From NCBI RefSeq assembly GCF_004323635.1, contig NZ_CP036515.1, positions 558,001-622,000 of the forward strand: a DNA stretch of 64,000 nt. Reading direction: 5' to 3'. Origin of the DNA: Lichenihabitans psoromatis. GTDB taxonomy: Bacteria; Pseudomonadota; Alphaproteobacteria; Rhizobiales; Beijerinckiaceae. Below, piece by piece: positions 45,246 through 55,086 of this stretch. The translations under genes and the position numbers were made by a program. Position 1 is the stretch's first letter, and every line of letters starts with the position of its first letter. The notes under the pieces were generated by a model. That model was not told the origin of the DNA. It saw nothing but the letters and a program-made list of their open reading frames with translations, and ran no database searches.

Positions 45246-45392
45246 GTTTGATTGGCCCGCCGCGAATGAAGTTGTGCATCACGGTACACCCAGCGGGCCG
45301 ATGGCAAAACATTCAACGGGGACTTCAGTCACCTATCGGCACTGGTGTGACTTTTACGACGCAGATCCAGCGGTGACCGAACCGGCCAGATG

Positions 45393-46640
45393 TCAGGACC
45401 GATAATCGCCGTTGATTTCGATGTAGCCTTTGGTGAGGTCGCAGGTCCACATGGTGAAGCGCCCCTTGCCGAGACCGAGATCCGCCCGGATCGCGATCGT
45501 GTCGCCGCGCATGTAGGTCGAAACCGCCGCTTCGTCGTAAGTCGGGTCGCGCAGACCATCGACCGCCACGCGAATGTCGCCGAACCAGATCGCCAGTCGG
45601 TCCCGCTCGGCGCGTTCGCCGGCTTTGCCGACCGCCATGACGACACGCCCCCAATTCGCGTCCTCGCCAGCCACAGCGGTCTTAACGAGCGGGGAATTGG
45701 CAATCGACGCGGCGACGACCTTCGCGGCCGCATCCGTATCGGCGCCCGTCACGCGGACCTCGACGAACTTGCGGGCGCCCTCCCCGTCGCGCACGACCTG
45801 CTGGGCGAGATCGAGCGTCACGGTCCGCAGCGCGGCCTTGAAATCATCGAGGCGCGGATCCGTGGCGGTATCGATTGGGTGAACACCGCGCGAGCGGGCC
45901 GCGCCCGTGGCGAAAATCAGCAACGTATCGGATGTCGACGTGTCGCTATCGACCGTGATGGCGTTGAATGAGTGATCCACCGCTTCGACCAGCATGGACT
46001 GCAACGCCGGCGCCGCGATCGGCGCATCGGTGAACAGAAACGACAGCATCGTGGCCATGTCGGGTGCGATCATGCCGGCGCCCTTGGCGATCCCGTTCAG
46101 CCGCACTGGGATGCCGTCAATCATCGCCTCGGCCGTGGCCAGCTTCGGAAAGGTATCGGTCGTCATGATGGCACGCGCCGCCGCGACGATCCCGTCCTGC
46201 GTCGCTTCTCCGGCGAGGCGCTCGAGAACCCCCTCGAAGCGCGAGGCGTCCAGCGGCTCGCCGATTACACCGGTCGAGGCCAGGAAGACGCTTCCTTCGT
46301 CGATCCCGAGTGCCGCCACCGCGAGGTCGGCGGTGCGCTGCACGGCAGCAGCCCCGACACGACCCGTGAAGGCATTCGCATTGCCGGAATTCACCACCAA
46401 GGCCCGCGCTTTGCCGCCGGGCAGCATGCTGCGGCACCAATCGACCGGCGCGGAGGGACATTTCGACTTGGTCAACACACCAGCGACGGTGGTGCCCTCG
46501 TCGAACAGCACCAGCGTGACGTCCGTCCGGCCCTTGTAGCGGATGGCGGCTTCACCGGAGGCGAAACGCACACCGTCGATGGGCGCAACATCAGGAACGC
46601 TTTTGGGAGCCAGGGGAGAGATCGGAGCAGCCGCAGCCAT
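45393..46640 (-). CDS. argJ: Bifunctional ornithine acetyltransferase/N-acetylglutamate synthase
   Basis: A 415-aa ArgJ, which recycles the acetyl group from N-acetylornithine to glutamate in arginine biosynthesis. The self-cleavage site is present: [18 protein letters not shown], cut before the threonine of MATML. Other family blocks: [44 protein letters not shown] and [17 protein letters not shown]. Start ATG 46640 ([10 protein letters not shown]) is preferred over one 14 codons upstream. It is downstream of, and on the same strand as, the parvulin gene but separated by a hairpin. Confidence 0.93.
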   Translation of the reverse strand: MAAAAPISPLAPKSVPDVAPIDGVRFASGEAAIRYKGRTDVTLVLFDEGTTVAGVLTKSKCPSAPVDWCRSMLPGGKARALVVNSGNANAFTGRVGAAAVQRTADLAVAALGIDEGSVFLASTGVIGEPLDASRFEGVLERLAGEATQDGIVAAARAIMTTDTFPKLATAEAMIDGIPVRLNGIAKGAGMIAPDMATMLSFLFTDAPIAAPALQSMLVEAVDHSFNAITVDSDTSTSDTLLIFATGAARSRGVHPIDTATDPRLDDFKAALRTVTLDLAQQVVRDGEGARKFVEVRVTGADTDAAAKVVAASIANSPLVKTAVAGEDANWGRVVMAVGKAGERAERDRLAIWFGDIRVAVDGLRDPTYDEAAVSTYMRGDTIAIRADLGLGKGRFTMWTCDLTKGYIEINGDYRS

Positions 46641-46680
46641 GGAAGCGCCTCGTGACGGAAAGAAGGGGACGAGAAGGGTC

Positions 46681-46705
46681 ACCGGACCGTCGGAGACGGT
46701 CCGGT
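46681..46705 (-). terminator. 11-bp hairpin between the parvulin and argJ genes
   Basis: ACCGGACCGTC, loop GGA, GACGGTCCGGT: a perfect 11-bp stem 11 bases past the parvulin stop and 41 bases before argJ on the minus strand. Downstream is pyrimidine-rich but without a long T-run. It probably terminates or attenuates read-through into argJ. Confidence 0.6.
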
Positions 46706-46715
46706 GACGAGTCGA

Positions 46716-47588
46716 TCACGGCTTCGGAGCAGCCACATCCGGGGTGGCCGGAGCCGGAGCGGCCGGCATCGCGGGGGTCGGCGGAGCGACGGGCTCCATG
46801 CGCTCGATCTTCGCCGCATCGCGGAGCTTCATAATGGTGTCGCTCTGCGCCTTCTGCACGACGTAGCGGGCCACCTGGTCTTTGACGGCGTCGAAGGGGG
46901 GGAACGCCTTGTCGCGCTTGTCTTCCAGCTTGATGATGTGCCAGCCGAACTCGCTCTTCACCGGGTCGGAGATCTGACCCTTCTCGAGTTTGAACGCCGC
47001 ATCGGCGAACTCCGGCACCATCTTGTCGCGCGTGAACCAGCCAAGGTCGCCGCCCTGCGAGCCCGGATCCTTAGAGACCTCATCGGCCACTTTGGCGAAG
47101 TCCTCGCCGCCCTTTACGCGCGCCAGCGCCGCCTTCGCCTCGGCTTCGGTCGGCACCAGAATGTGGCGGGCGTGGATCTCCACCTCCGGCTTCTGCTGCT
47201 TGGCGACGTCCTCATAAACCTTGCGCTCGGCCGCGTCGGTCGCGGCCGTCTTGGCCACGTTGGTCAGCACGCTCTCCATCAACGTCTTGTCGCGGTAGTA
47301 ATCCATCTGTTGCTTGAAGGCCGGCGTGTCGGCGGCACCGTCCTTCATGCCCTGTGCGGCAGCGAGCTTCAGATCGATGAGATAGTCGAGCACGTAAGTG
47401 TCGCGGGCCGCACCCTTGAGCTGCTGCGGCAGGGTCGCGCCGAGGTCCTGCGTGGCGATCCTGACGTCTTCGTCGGTGATCTCGACGCCGTTGACCTTGG
47501 CCAGCACCTTCGCCTCGGCGACGGTCGCGCCCAAGAGGAGCGCCAGGGCGGCGCCGGCCAGGAGAGTTGATTTCAATCGTACGCGCAT
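46716..47588 (-). CDS. Periplasmic peptidyl-prolyl isomerase (parvulin)
   Basis: A 290-aa exported foldase. Signal peptide about 1-26 (AGAALALLLGATVAEA, then KVLAKVNG). An N-terminal helical chaperone part (about 27-135) resembles SurA/PrsA. The parvulin domain (about 137-227) has HARHILVPTEAEAKAALARV, FAKVADEVSKDPGSQGGDLG and PVKSEFGWHIIKLED. The C-terminus is a Pro/Ala-rich tail (PTPAMPAAPAPATP), probably disordered. It helps periplasmic or outer-membrane proteins fold. Divergent from secA across 459 bases; that juxtaposition is common in this order. Confidence 0.9.
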   Translation of the reverse strand: MRVRLKSTLLAGAALALLLGATVAEAKVLAKVNGVEITDEDVRIATQDLGATLPQQLKGAARDTYVLDYLIDLKLAAAQGMKDGAADTPAFKQQMDYYRDKTLMESVLTNVAKTAATDAAERKVYEDVAKQQKPEVEIHARHILVPTEAEAKAALARVKGGEDFAKVADEVSKDPGSQGGDLGWFTRDKMVPEFADAAFKLEKGQISDPVKSEFGWHIIKLEDKRDKAFPPFDAVKDQVARYVVQKAQSDTIMKLRDAAKIERMEPVAPPTPAMPAAPAPATPDVAAPKP

Positions 47589-48047
47589 AAGGATGTCCGT
47601 TCGGTGAGAAGGCTCCGCGACGCCCGAAAGCAGCGTGGACCTTGGGCGGATGGCGTCTTTGCTTGTCTCGTGCTGTGGGCGTTGGTCGGGAGCCTTGACG
47701 AGCGATGCCCAGACCGGCCGACCCTCGGCCCGTCCAACCTTTGAGCGCGCCGGTTCGGATCAAGCCACTGGACTTTCGGCCTCTCTAACTCTCGTTGCCA
47801 ACCTCCGCTGCATTGACAAGGTTTCCGGGCGCTCATATCTGCGATGGCGGAATTTTGCCATTGCTTTCTCGCGCGTCCGACTGCGGAACCGCCACAAGGG
47901 CCGCCCATCGCGTTGCATCCTTGCAGCGCGATCTCATCGCTTAGTGTATCACGCACGATCTTTGTCGCGCATTCGCCGTGATGCCGTGACACTGGTTCGA
48001 AAACGCATAACGCGAGCCGGTCCGCCGGCTTCGAAAGGTCTTCATCA
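47589..48047. other. Divergent gap between the parvulin gene and secA
   Basis: 459 bases with no gene I can support; an open frame at 47635-48102 has shadow composition and runs into secA. It should hold the promoters of both genes. A candidate secA promoter is listed separately. No SecM-like upstream regulator is visible. Confidence 0.55.
47813..47841 (+). promoter_or_regulatory. Candidate secA promoter
   Basis: TTGACA at 47813-47818, exactly 17 bases, then TATCTG at 47836-47841. The leader to secA would be about 200 bases. Only a consensus match; not confirmed. Confidence 0.4.
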
Positions 48048-50882
48048 ATGTTCGGCTCGCTCGCAAGAAAGATTTTCGGCTCATCCAACGACCGCAGGCT
48101 GAAGACTTTCTCCTCTCGCGTCGCCGCCGTGAACGCGCTCGAGCCGGAGATCGCAGCGCTGACCGACGCCGATCTTGCGGCCCGCACCGCGACGTTCAGA
48201 GCGGAGCTCGCGGCCGGCAAGACGCTTGACGACATTCTGGTGCCAGCCTTTGCGACGGTGCGCGAAGCCGCGAAGCGCGTCCTCGGCCAGCGCCATTTCG
48301 ACGTGCAGCTGATCGGCGGCATGGTGCTGCATGAGGGCGCGATTGCCGAAATGCGGACCGGCGAAGGCAAGACGCTGGTGGCCACGCTGGCGACGTACCT
48401 CAATGCGCTGGCCGGCAATGGCGTGCATGTGGTGACCGTGAACGATTACCTCGCCCGTCGCGACGCCGAATGGATGGGACAGATCTACCGCTTTCTTGGC
48501 CTCAGCGTCGGCATCATCGTGCACGGCCTCGACGATACCGCCCGGAAGGAGGCCTATGCGGCCGACATCACCTACGGGACCAATAACGAATTCGGCTTCG
48601 ACTATCTCCGCGACAACATGAAATACGAGCTGAGCCAGATGGCGCAGCGCGGCCATTCCTTTGCGATCGTCGATGAGGTGGATTCGATCCTTGTGGACGA
48701 AGCACGGACGCCGCTCATCATCTCGGGCCCGTCGGACGACAAGTCGGACCTTTACAACAGTGTCGATAAGTTCATCCCGCACCTCGTCCGCGAGGATTAC
48801 GACCTCGACGAGAAGCAGCGCACCACCAACCTGACCGAGGTTGGCAACGAGCATATCGAGGCTTTGATGACCGAGGCGGGCCTTCTGGAAGGCTCGCTTT
48901 ACGAGGCCAGCAACGCGACGCTCGTGCACCACGTCCAGCAGGCCCTGCGGGCCCATAAGCTGTTCAGTCGAGACAAGGACTATATCGTCCGCAACGACGA
49001 AGTCGTCATCATCGACGAATTTTCTGGCCGCATGATGCCGGGTCGCCGCTATTCGGAAGGGCTGCATCAGGCGCTCGAAGCCAAGGAGCACGTGACGGTT
49101 CAGCCAGAGAACGTGACGCTCGCCTCGATCACGTTCCAGAATTACTTTCGACTCTACAAGAAGCTGGCGGGCATGACCGGCACGGCCGCGACCGAGGCCG
49201 ACGAATTCGCGGAGATTTACAGCCTCGACGTGATCGAAATCCCCACCAATCGCCCCGTGTCGCGTCTGGATGGCGACGACGAGGTTTATCGCACTGCCGA
49301 GGAAAAGGCCCGCGCGGTGGTGCGCGAGATCGAGGCCGCGAATGCAAAGCTGCAGCCGATCTTGGTCGGGACCACGTCGATCGAGCGATCCGAGCAACTT
49401 GGCGAGTTGCTGGCACAGCAAGGCTATCAGCGCATCGACTTCACGGCTCCGAACGCACTCGACAAGCTGTATAAGTCCGCCCGGTCCGGGAGGCCGTCCA
49501 AGACCTTCGCGATCCTGAACGCACGCTTCCACGAGCAGGAAGCCTATATCGTGGCCGAGGCCGGTGTGCCCGGCGCCATCACGATCGCGACCAACATGGC
49601 CGGGCGCGGCACCGATATCAAACTCGGCGGCAGCGAGGAGATGCGGATCGGGGTCGAGGCGGGGTCGATGGAGCCGGGTTCCGCACGGGACGCCAAGGAA
49701 GCGGCCATCCGCGCCGAGATCGCCGCCTTCAAAACGAAGGCCATGGAGGCTGGCGGTCTCTACATCATGGGCACCGAACGCCATGAAAGTCGCCGTATCG
49801 ACAACCAATTGCGCGGGCGATCCGGTCGCCAAGGCGATCCAGGGAGCTCTAAATTCTTCCTGTCGTTGCAGGACGACCTCATGCGCATCTTCGGCTCCGA
49901 GCGGATGGATGCGGTGCTGACGCGTCTGGGCCTGCAGGAAAACGAAGCCATCATCCATCCGTGGATCAACAAGGCTTTGGAAAAGGCGCAGCAGAAGGTC
50001 GAAGCACGCAACTTCGACATGCGGAAGAACGTGCTGAAATACGACGACGTCATGAACGCCCAGCGCAAGGTGGTGTTCGAGCAGCGTCGCGAGATGATGG
50101 CGCAGGACTCGCTCGAGGAACAGATCGACGAGATGCGGACCTCGGTGGTCGACGATCTCGTGGCGCGCTTCATCCCGCATGACGCTTATGCCGAAACCTG
50201 GGATACGGCAGGCCTCAAGCAAGCGTGCCTCGAAACCCTCAACCTCGATGCCCCGATCGACGAATGGGCCAAGGAAGAGGGCATCGGCGACGAGGAACTG
50301 AACGAACGTCTACAGAAGGCTGCCAACGAGGCCTATGCGGCGCGCGTGGCGCAAAATACGCCCGACGTGATGCGCTATGTCGAGAAGCAGGTCGTGCTCC
50401 AGATGCTCGATCATCTCTGGCGCGAACATCTCGTCGTGCTCGATCATCTGCGGCAAGTGATCGGGTGGCGTGGTCTCGCGCAGCGCGATCCGCTGAACGA
50501 GTATAAGTCGGAAGCTTTCGACCTGTTTAACAGCCTCGTGGCCCGTCTGCGAGAGAGCACCACCGCGCAATTGATGCGGGTCGAGATCGCCTTTGAGGCG
50601 CCGCAAAACGAACTTCCGCCTATGTTCGCCTCGCATACCGATCCGTTGACCGGTGACGACGATGTCGCGCTTGAAAACAACAACCCTCAATTCGGCAATC
50701 GAGATTTCGCCTTCAATACGGCTGCGGCCGGCGCGGCCGTGTTGACCGCGGACGCAGCTGTGCATCGCGATCCGCAGGATAGCTCGACATGGGGCAAAGT
50801 TGGCCGCAACGAGCTTTGCCCTTGTGGCACGGGCCGCAAGTTCAAACATTGCCATGGCGCCCTGCTTCAGGGCGGCGAATAG
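48048..50882 (+). CDS. secA: Protein translocase ATPase SecA
   Basis: A 944-aa SecA, the motor that pushes preproteins through SecYEG. Seen: Walker A MRTGEGKT at about 103-110, Walker [19 protein letters not shown] at about 208-225, the preprotein cross-linking region after it, [14 protein letters not shown] and [20 protein letters not shown] for the second motor domain, and the C-terminal zinc site [14 protein letters not shown], which binds SecB and ribosomes. Full length for alphaproteobacteria. Not in an operon with the upstream divergent gene. Confidence 0.97.
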   Translation: MFGSLARKIFGSSNDRRLKTFSSRVAAVNALEPEIAALTDADLAARTATFRAELAAGKTLDDILVPAFATVREAAKRVLGQRHFDVQLIGGMVLHEGAIAEMRTGEGKTLVATLATYLNALAGNGVHVVTVNDYLARRDAEWMGQIYRFLGLSVGIIVHGLDDTARKEAYAADITYGTNNEFGFDYLRDNMKYELSQMAQRGHSFAIVDEVDSILVDEARTPLIISGPSDDKSDLYNSVDKFIPHLVREDYDLDEKQRTTNLTEVGNEHIEALMTEAGLLEGSLYEASNATLVHHVQQALRAHKLFSRDKDYIVRNDEVVIIDEFSGRMMPGRRYSEGLHQALEAKEHVTVQPENVTLASITFQNYFRLYKKLAGMTGTAATEADEFAEIYSLDVIEIPTNRPVSRLDGDDEVYRTAEEKARAVVREIEAANAKLQPILVGTTSIERSEQLGELLAQQGYQRIDFTAPNALDKLYKSARSGRPSKTFAILNARFHEQEAYIVAEAGVPGAITIATNMAGRGTDIKLGGSEEMRIGVEAGSMEPGSARDAKEAAIRAEIAAFKTKAMEAGGLYIMGTERHESRRIDNQLRGRSGRQGDPGSSKFFLSLQDDLMRIFGSERMDAVLTRLGLQENEAIIHPWINKALEKAQQKVEARNFDMRKNVLKYDDVMNAQRKVVFEQRREMMAQDSLEEQIDEMRTSVVDDLVARFIPHDAYAETWDTAGLKQACLETLNLDAPIDEWAKEEGIGDEELNERLQKAANEAYAARVAQNTPDVMRYVEKQVVLQMLDHLWREHLVVLDHLRQVIGWRGLAQRDPLNEYKSEAFDLFNSLVARLRESTTAQLMRVEIAFEAPQNELPPMFASHTDPLTGDDDVALENNNPQFGNRDFAFNTAAAGAAVLTADAAVHRDPQDSSTWGKVGRNELCPCGTGRKFKHCHGALLQGGE

Positions 50883-50967
50883 ACGCCGTCTCTTGACCAT
50901 CGCCGGGCCGCTTCCATCCTTCATCGGACGCGGCAATTGCCCCACCCGGCTCGAGGAAGCGACAGAC

Positions 50968-51219
50968 ATGCCATCCAACCCATTAAGCGATAAGGCGCGA
51001 GGGGTTTTCGCCTTCGCGGCCTATCACCAACTCACCTCCAGCGAGACGGTGATCGACGTCATTTTGAAAGACGATGCCGGGCATTCGGCGGACCCCGCCG
51101 CCATCAAGGAACTTGAGGATGGTGGCCTCGTCACGGTCAATGGAGCGCGCGCCGCTTTCACGAGCGATGGGCAGGCTTTTTTCAGTCGTGTGCTCGAGGC
51201 GATCCGAGGCGCAGCCTAA
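50968..51219 (+). CDS. Hypothetical small protein (83 aa)
   Basis: An 83-aa soluble protein with GVFAFAAYHQLTSSETVIDV and ELEDGGLVTVNGARAAFTSD. The pattern of short helices followed by a two-stranded turn recalls a winged-helix domain, but I cannot name a family. Start ATG 50968 follows GAGGAAG. It is 85 bases after secA and could be read through with it. Function unknown. Confidence 0.55.
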   Translation: MPSNPLSDKARGVFAFAAYHQLTSSETVIDVILKDDAGHSADPAAIKELEDGGLVTVNGARAAFTSDGQAFFSRVLEAIRGAA

Positions 51220-51454
51220 CGATCGCGATCTGCGAGCCGTGGCGCACACCTCCGGGCGATATGTCGCGCGATCGCGACCATGCCGGTTGAACTCATGCCA
51301 CCATCGCCGTGTCTAACGAGACGTTCACGAGGATCACGGGAGGCAGGTCATCCCAAGTTCGAACCGGCTCAGAGACGCGCTCGTCGCGGCTTCGCCTCGT
51401 CTATCGCCGCCACCGACGCCGTGGTCCAGCATCCTGATCCATGGTGGCATTTCG

Positions 51455-52837
51455 ATGCTATGGCTCTTGCTGTTCGCGCGTGCCTTCGTGCTCGACGGCG
51501 TTTTTGCCTGGTCGATCGGCATCGCCTACGTCGGCTATGACACGGCGCTTTTGCTCTTTGTGTTCTGGCAGACACTTGGCTTGCGAAAGGCCGTTCCGGC
51601 ACGCCCGGCAAATGGCGCGCCCGTCAGCCTCGGGGTTATCGTGGCGGCCCATAATGAGGCCGACATCCTTCCCGTAACGCTGGCGGCCCTCTTCGCTCAA
51701 TCCGAGCCGCCCGACCGTATCATCATCGCGGACGACGGCTCGACGGACGGCACCGCCGCACTTCTCGAAGGCTCGTTTGGGCTGATCAGCCCAGAGATCG
51801 GCGCCATGAGCGCGTGTAGCACGCGATATTCCACGCTGCAGTGGTTACGACTGCCCCACGGCGGCAAGCCAGCGGCCCTCAACAGCGCTATCGTGTTGAC
51901 CGACACCGATATGGTCCTGACGGTCGATGCCGATACGTTGCTCGACTCGGACGCGATCGCGGCTATGCGGAATGCCTTCGCGGCCGACCCCACCCTCGTT
52001 GCCGCAACCGGTATCCTGACGCCCGTCTGCGCCGCAACGACAGGCGGCCGCATCTTTCAGTGGTTCCAGACCTACGAATATATCCGCAACTTCCTCTCGC
52101 GCTATGCCTGGATGCAAGTCAACAGTCTCCTGCTGATCTCCGGAGCTTTCGCAGCCTTTCGCCGGATAGCCGTCATCGAGGTCGGCGGCTTCGATCCGGC
52201 CTGCCTCGTCGAGGATTACGAGCTCATCCACCGGCTCCGTCGCTACAGCGTGCGCGAGGGACGAGGCTGGACTACCAGCGTCGTCGGGGCGTCGCGCGCC
52301 CTTACCGACGCGCCTGGCTCGACAGGTGCCTTTCTGCGCCAGCGGCGACGTTGGTTCGGCGGCTTCCTGCAGACGCAATATTGGTATCGCGACATGGTCG
52401 GGAACGGCACCTATGGCTGGCTCGGCTTGTTGATGCTGCCCGTCAAGGCTGCTGACACGCTGCAGCCGATCTACGGCCTCACGGCTTTCGGACTTTTGGC
52501 CGTCTACGCCGTGACCGGACGGTTCTCTCTGGTCAATCCCGTGGCCGGCGTCATCGGGTTGAAAATCCTGATCGACTTCGCCTTTCACCTCTGGTCGATC
52601 CATCTCTATCGCCGCTGGGCCGCGCCCTCGGCGTCGGTCAGTTTCGGGTCCGGTCTCCTCGCCGCCCTGCTGGAGCCGTTCAGTTTTCAGTTGCTTCGCC
52701 ATCTCGGCGCCGCCTGGGGATGGGTCATGTTTCTGACAGGCGAACGGACGTGGGGGGTGCAGCAGCGGCTCGGGCTCGTTGCCGTTCCGCATGGGCCGAC
52801 ACGTCACGTGGACGAGCCTGGACGGGACCCCTCGTGA
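51455..52837 (+). CDS. Membrane glycosyltransferase family 2 (processive synthase type)
   Basis: A 460-aa inner-membrane GT2 enzyme similar to PgaC/NodC-like polysaccharide synthases. Helices near 1-40, then the catalytic domain: VIVAAHNEADILPVTL, DDGSTDG (UDP binding), TVDADTLLD (metal DxD), GGFDPACLVEDYELIHRL (base ED) and RQRRRWFGG (Q/RxxRW acceptor motif). Three or four C-terminal helices follow. The start is uncertain: ATG 51455 has only a weak ribosome site, while a GGGAGG lies near 51340 in a frame that stays open with no ATG, GTG or TTG. It may make a surface glycan. Product unknown. Confidence 0.85.
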   Translation: MLWLLLFARAFVLDGVFAWSIGIAYVGYDTALLLFVFWQTLGLRKAVPARPANGAPVSLGVIVAAHNEADILPVTLAALFAQSEPPDRIIIADDGSTDGTAALLEGSFGLISPEIGAMSACSTRYSTLQWLRLPHGGKPAALNSAIVLTDTDMVLTVDADTLLDSDAIAAMRNAFAADPTLVAATGILTPVCAATTGGRIFQWFQTYEYIRNFLSRYAWMQVNSLLLISGAFAAFRRIAVIEVGGFDPACLVEDYELIHRLRRYSVREGRGWTTSVVGASRALTDAPGSTGAFLRQRRRWFGGFLQTQYWYRDMVGNGTYGWLGLLMLPVKAADTLQPIYGLTAFGLLAVYAVTGRFSLVNPVAGVIGLKILIDFAFHLWSIHLYRRWAAPSASVSFGSGLLAALLEPFSFQLLRHLGAAWGWVMFLTGERTWGVQQRLGLVAVPHGPTRHVDEPGRDPS

Positions 52838-52865
52838 GCGTCATGATCGGAGTGGAGGCTCGACG

Positions 52866-53459
52866 ATGATCCAACGCTACACGCGCACCGCGATGGTGTT
52901 TCACTGGCTCGTCGCAGCCCTCATCGCAGCGAATGTGATCATGATCTGGGTGGTCGACAGCCTGCCGGACACCATGGCGCGTCCCGTGATCGACACGCAT
53001 AAGTCTTTCGGCATCACGGTGCTGGGCTTGGCGATCATGCGCGTGTTGTGGCGCGCGACCCACGCTCCACCTGCGCTTCCGCCCGGCTACCCAAAGTGGG
53101 AGCGCTGGAGCGCCCATGCGGCGCATGGCGTGCTGTATCTTCTCATCTTCTGCCTGCCCCTGTCAGGCTGGATGCACGACTCGGCTTGGAAAGAGGCGGC
53201 GACGCATCCGATGTATCTGTACGGGCTGATACCTTGGCCGAGAATCGGATGGCTCACCGCCATCGATCCGGCCCAAAAGGATTATTGGCACGATCTGTTT
53301 GGCCGCGTGCATACGGCGTTCGCTTACGTGCTCTATGCGATGGTGGTCGCTCATGTCGCGGGCGCACTCAAGCACCAATGGTTTGATCGGGAGCCCGAAC
53401 TTCAGCGCATGCTTCCCGGACGAGACGCCGTCGGGCTAAAAGCCGAAGAGCCGCGCTGA
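52866..53459 (+). CDS. Cytochrome b561 family protein
   Basis: A 197-aa four-helix di-heme cytochrome b in the inner membrane, CybB-like, passing electrons (for example from quinol to superoxide or a partner). Candidate heme histidines: MVFHWL near 13, DTHKSFG near 44, AHAAHGVLY near 81-84 and VVAHVAGALKHQW near 166-173. It starts 28 bases after the GT2 stop, after GGAGG, so it may be read with it. Function in polysaccharide context is unclear. Confidence 0.85.
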   Translation: MIQRYTRTAMVFHWLVAALIAANVIMIWVVDSLPDTMARPVIDTHKSFGITVLGLAIMRVLWRATHAPPALPPGYPKWERWSAHAAHGVLYLLIFCLPLSGWMHDSAWKEAATHPMYLYGLIPWPRIGWLTAIDPAQKDYWHDLFGRVHTAFAYVLYAMVVAHVAGALKHQWFDREPELQRMLPGRDAVGLKAEEPR

Positions 53460-53487
53460 AGCGGCATTCCGCAAGCCAGATCGTGTC

Positions 53488-54729
53488 TCAATGCGGAGAG
53501 GAGACATGCTCCTTGACGCCCGACATCACGAGCCAGGCGATAAAGACACCGAGGACATTGACGCATAACACCGTGAAGGTGATCCAGGACCGGAGCGGAA
53601 GTGTCGCATGGTCGCTGAGGTTCGGCTCGACGATCCGCTCGATGTAAAGCTGCTTGCGGCGAACCTCGGCCCGCGCTGTGTCGAGTGACGAATTGGCGAG
53701 CGCCAGCGCCTTCGTGGCGAACTCGCGCTCAAGAGCCAGCCGCTCGTAAGTTCCCAACTTATCGGCAAGACCGCCATCGACGGTTGAGACGCGGGATCGC
53801 TCGCGGTCGATCTGGGCGCGGGTCGCGTCAGCCTGCCGACGAAGATTGATCAGCCCCGGATTGTTCGGCGATCCCGCCGTCATATCCGAAATCTGGGCTT
53901 GCGTCTGAGCCAAATCGTTCTGCAACTTAGCCACCAAGGTCGAGACCAAGACCGAGCTGGTCACGGGATCGATCATGGTTTCCTTGTTCTGGAAGGCCGT
54001 CACGGCGACTTGCGCGTCGGTCAACCGATCCTCGTTGCGCTTCACTTCCCGCTCGGCGGTCGTCACCGCATCCTTGTGGATGTTCGCATTCAACTGGTTG
54101 ACAAGGTCCTCACCCAGATCGAGCAGCGCCACGGCGATCGCCTGTGCGTCGTCGGGTCGGAACGCCTGAACCTCCAGCGAGGTCACGCCGGTCGCGGTGC
54201 TGTAAACCACCGAGGTCATCTTTGTGTAATATTTGTACAATTCCTCCTGTGTGCTGCCGAACATCAGGGAGGGGTAGCGCGAGATAAAATCGGCTCCGCG
54301 ACCATACATCTCCGCAAGCGGCAGATGCTCTTCCAGCTTTTTCACAGCATCGCGGGATTCCAAGAAATTCTGGACCGAATAGGTATCGTCGTCCGACCGG
54401 CTCATGCCCGCCATGCGAAGCAGCGAATTCAGGCCACCGCTCCCGCTCGGCTTGGAGGCTGTCCGCACGATGAAGGCCGCAGACGATACGTAACGATCGC
54501 TGGCGATCAAACCGTAATAAGCGCCCGTCACAAGCGTCGGGGAGAAATAAAACAGCAGCATCAGGTAGGGACGCCATTTGATACCGGTCCGGGCGCGCTT
54601 CAACACGCCTGCGATCGGGCCGCCCGCGCCGGGAGCACCACGAAGATCGCGCCCTTGAGCGGGGGTAAGGTCGTTGGGTCCGGTCCGCAGAACGGTGTCG
54701 TTTAGCTCGACCTGACGAACGTCTGTCAT
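53488..54729 (-). CDS. Capsule polysaccharide export inner-membrane protein (KpsE/BexC-like), copy 1
   Basis: A 413-aa polysaccharide co-polymerase-like protein that couples the capsule ABC transporter to the outer-membrane export channel. Seen: N-terminal helix about 53-75 (YLMLLFYFSPTLVTGAYYG), a large periplasmic part with coiled-coil segments (VTTAEREVKRNEDRLTDAQ; LINLRRQADATRAQIDRERS), ERLALEREFATKALALANSS, and C-terminal helix about 380-402. Divergent from a second, distant KpsE-like gene at 55087. Confidence 0.85.
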   Translation of the reverse strand: MTDVRQVELNDTVLRTGPNDLTPAQGRDLRGAPGAGGPIAGVLKRARTGIKWRPYLMLLFYFSPTLVTGAYYGLIASDRYVSSAAFIVRTASKPSGSGGLNSLLRMAGMSRSDDDTYSVQNFLESRDAVKKLEEHLPLAEMYGRGADFISRYPSLMFGSTQEELYKYYTKMTSVVYSTATGVTSLEVQAFRPDDAQAIAVALLDLGEDLVNQLNANIHKDAVTTAEREVKRNEDRLTDAQVAVTAFQNKETMIDPVTSSVLVSTLVAKLQNDLAQTQAQISDMTAGSPNNPGLINLRRQADATRAQIDRERSRVSTVDGGLADKLGTYERLALEREFATKALALANSSLDTARAEVRRKQLYIERIVEPNLSDHATLPLRSWITFTVLCVNVLGVFIAWLVMSGVKEHVSSPH

Positions 54730-55086
54730 GAGGGACTCTTGGTTGCGGCGGAACCCGGAGGCCGAATGGGTCGCGCGGGAGTCGCGATTACGTCGCTAGT
54801 GGCCATGTCTCAGGCCTATGTCAATTTAAGGGCTTCGCGCCGTCAAGCGATGCTCGTGACGAGTCGCTCGTTGGAGAACCGGCGCGAGGCCTCTGGTCGT
54901 GACGGTTCGCATACGGCCGCAATTCGGCGCCAATCGCTTTGTATTGCACGCCTTTGGCGGTAGACTTGCGTCTGCGACGTCATTATCCCCCGTCGGCGTC
55001 GGTGTCCAGGGTCACCACGGTCCACTCGGGACGTGCCATATCGACGATCCATGCTATGGCACGCTCGTCTTGAGGGCTGAAGGTCT
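54730..55086. other. Divergent gap between the two KpsE-like genes
   Basis: 357 bases with no gene I can support. The right end carries a 9-bp-arm inverted repeat (55032-55063) close to the second kpsE-like start; the rest shows nothing further. It should hold both promoters. Confidence 0.5.
55032..55063 (+). promoter_or_regulatory. Inverted repeat CGTGCCATA / TATGGCACG before the capsule export genes
   Basis: Perfect 9-bp arms with a 14-base spacer, ending 23 bases before the ATG at 55087. Either an operator (arms 23 bases apart, about two helical turns) or a leader hairpin just upstream of the ribosome site. Confidence 0.45.

Noticed and set aside
47635..48102. 155-codon frame overlapping the secA start
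   Set aside because: Lacks a ribosome site and any family resemblance, and would overlap secA in another frame.
48081..50222. 713-codon open frame antisense to secA
   Set aside because: Exact shadow of a certain gene; composition is His/Arg/Asp-rich as expected for antisense of GC-rich coding DNA, with no family match.
51280..51540. 86-codon frame overlapping the GT2 start
   Set aside because: Considered as a frameshifted N-terminus of the synthase, but the sequence is Arg/Ala-rich and not membrane-like.
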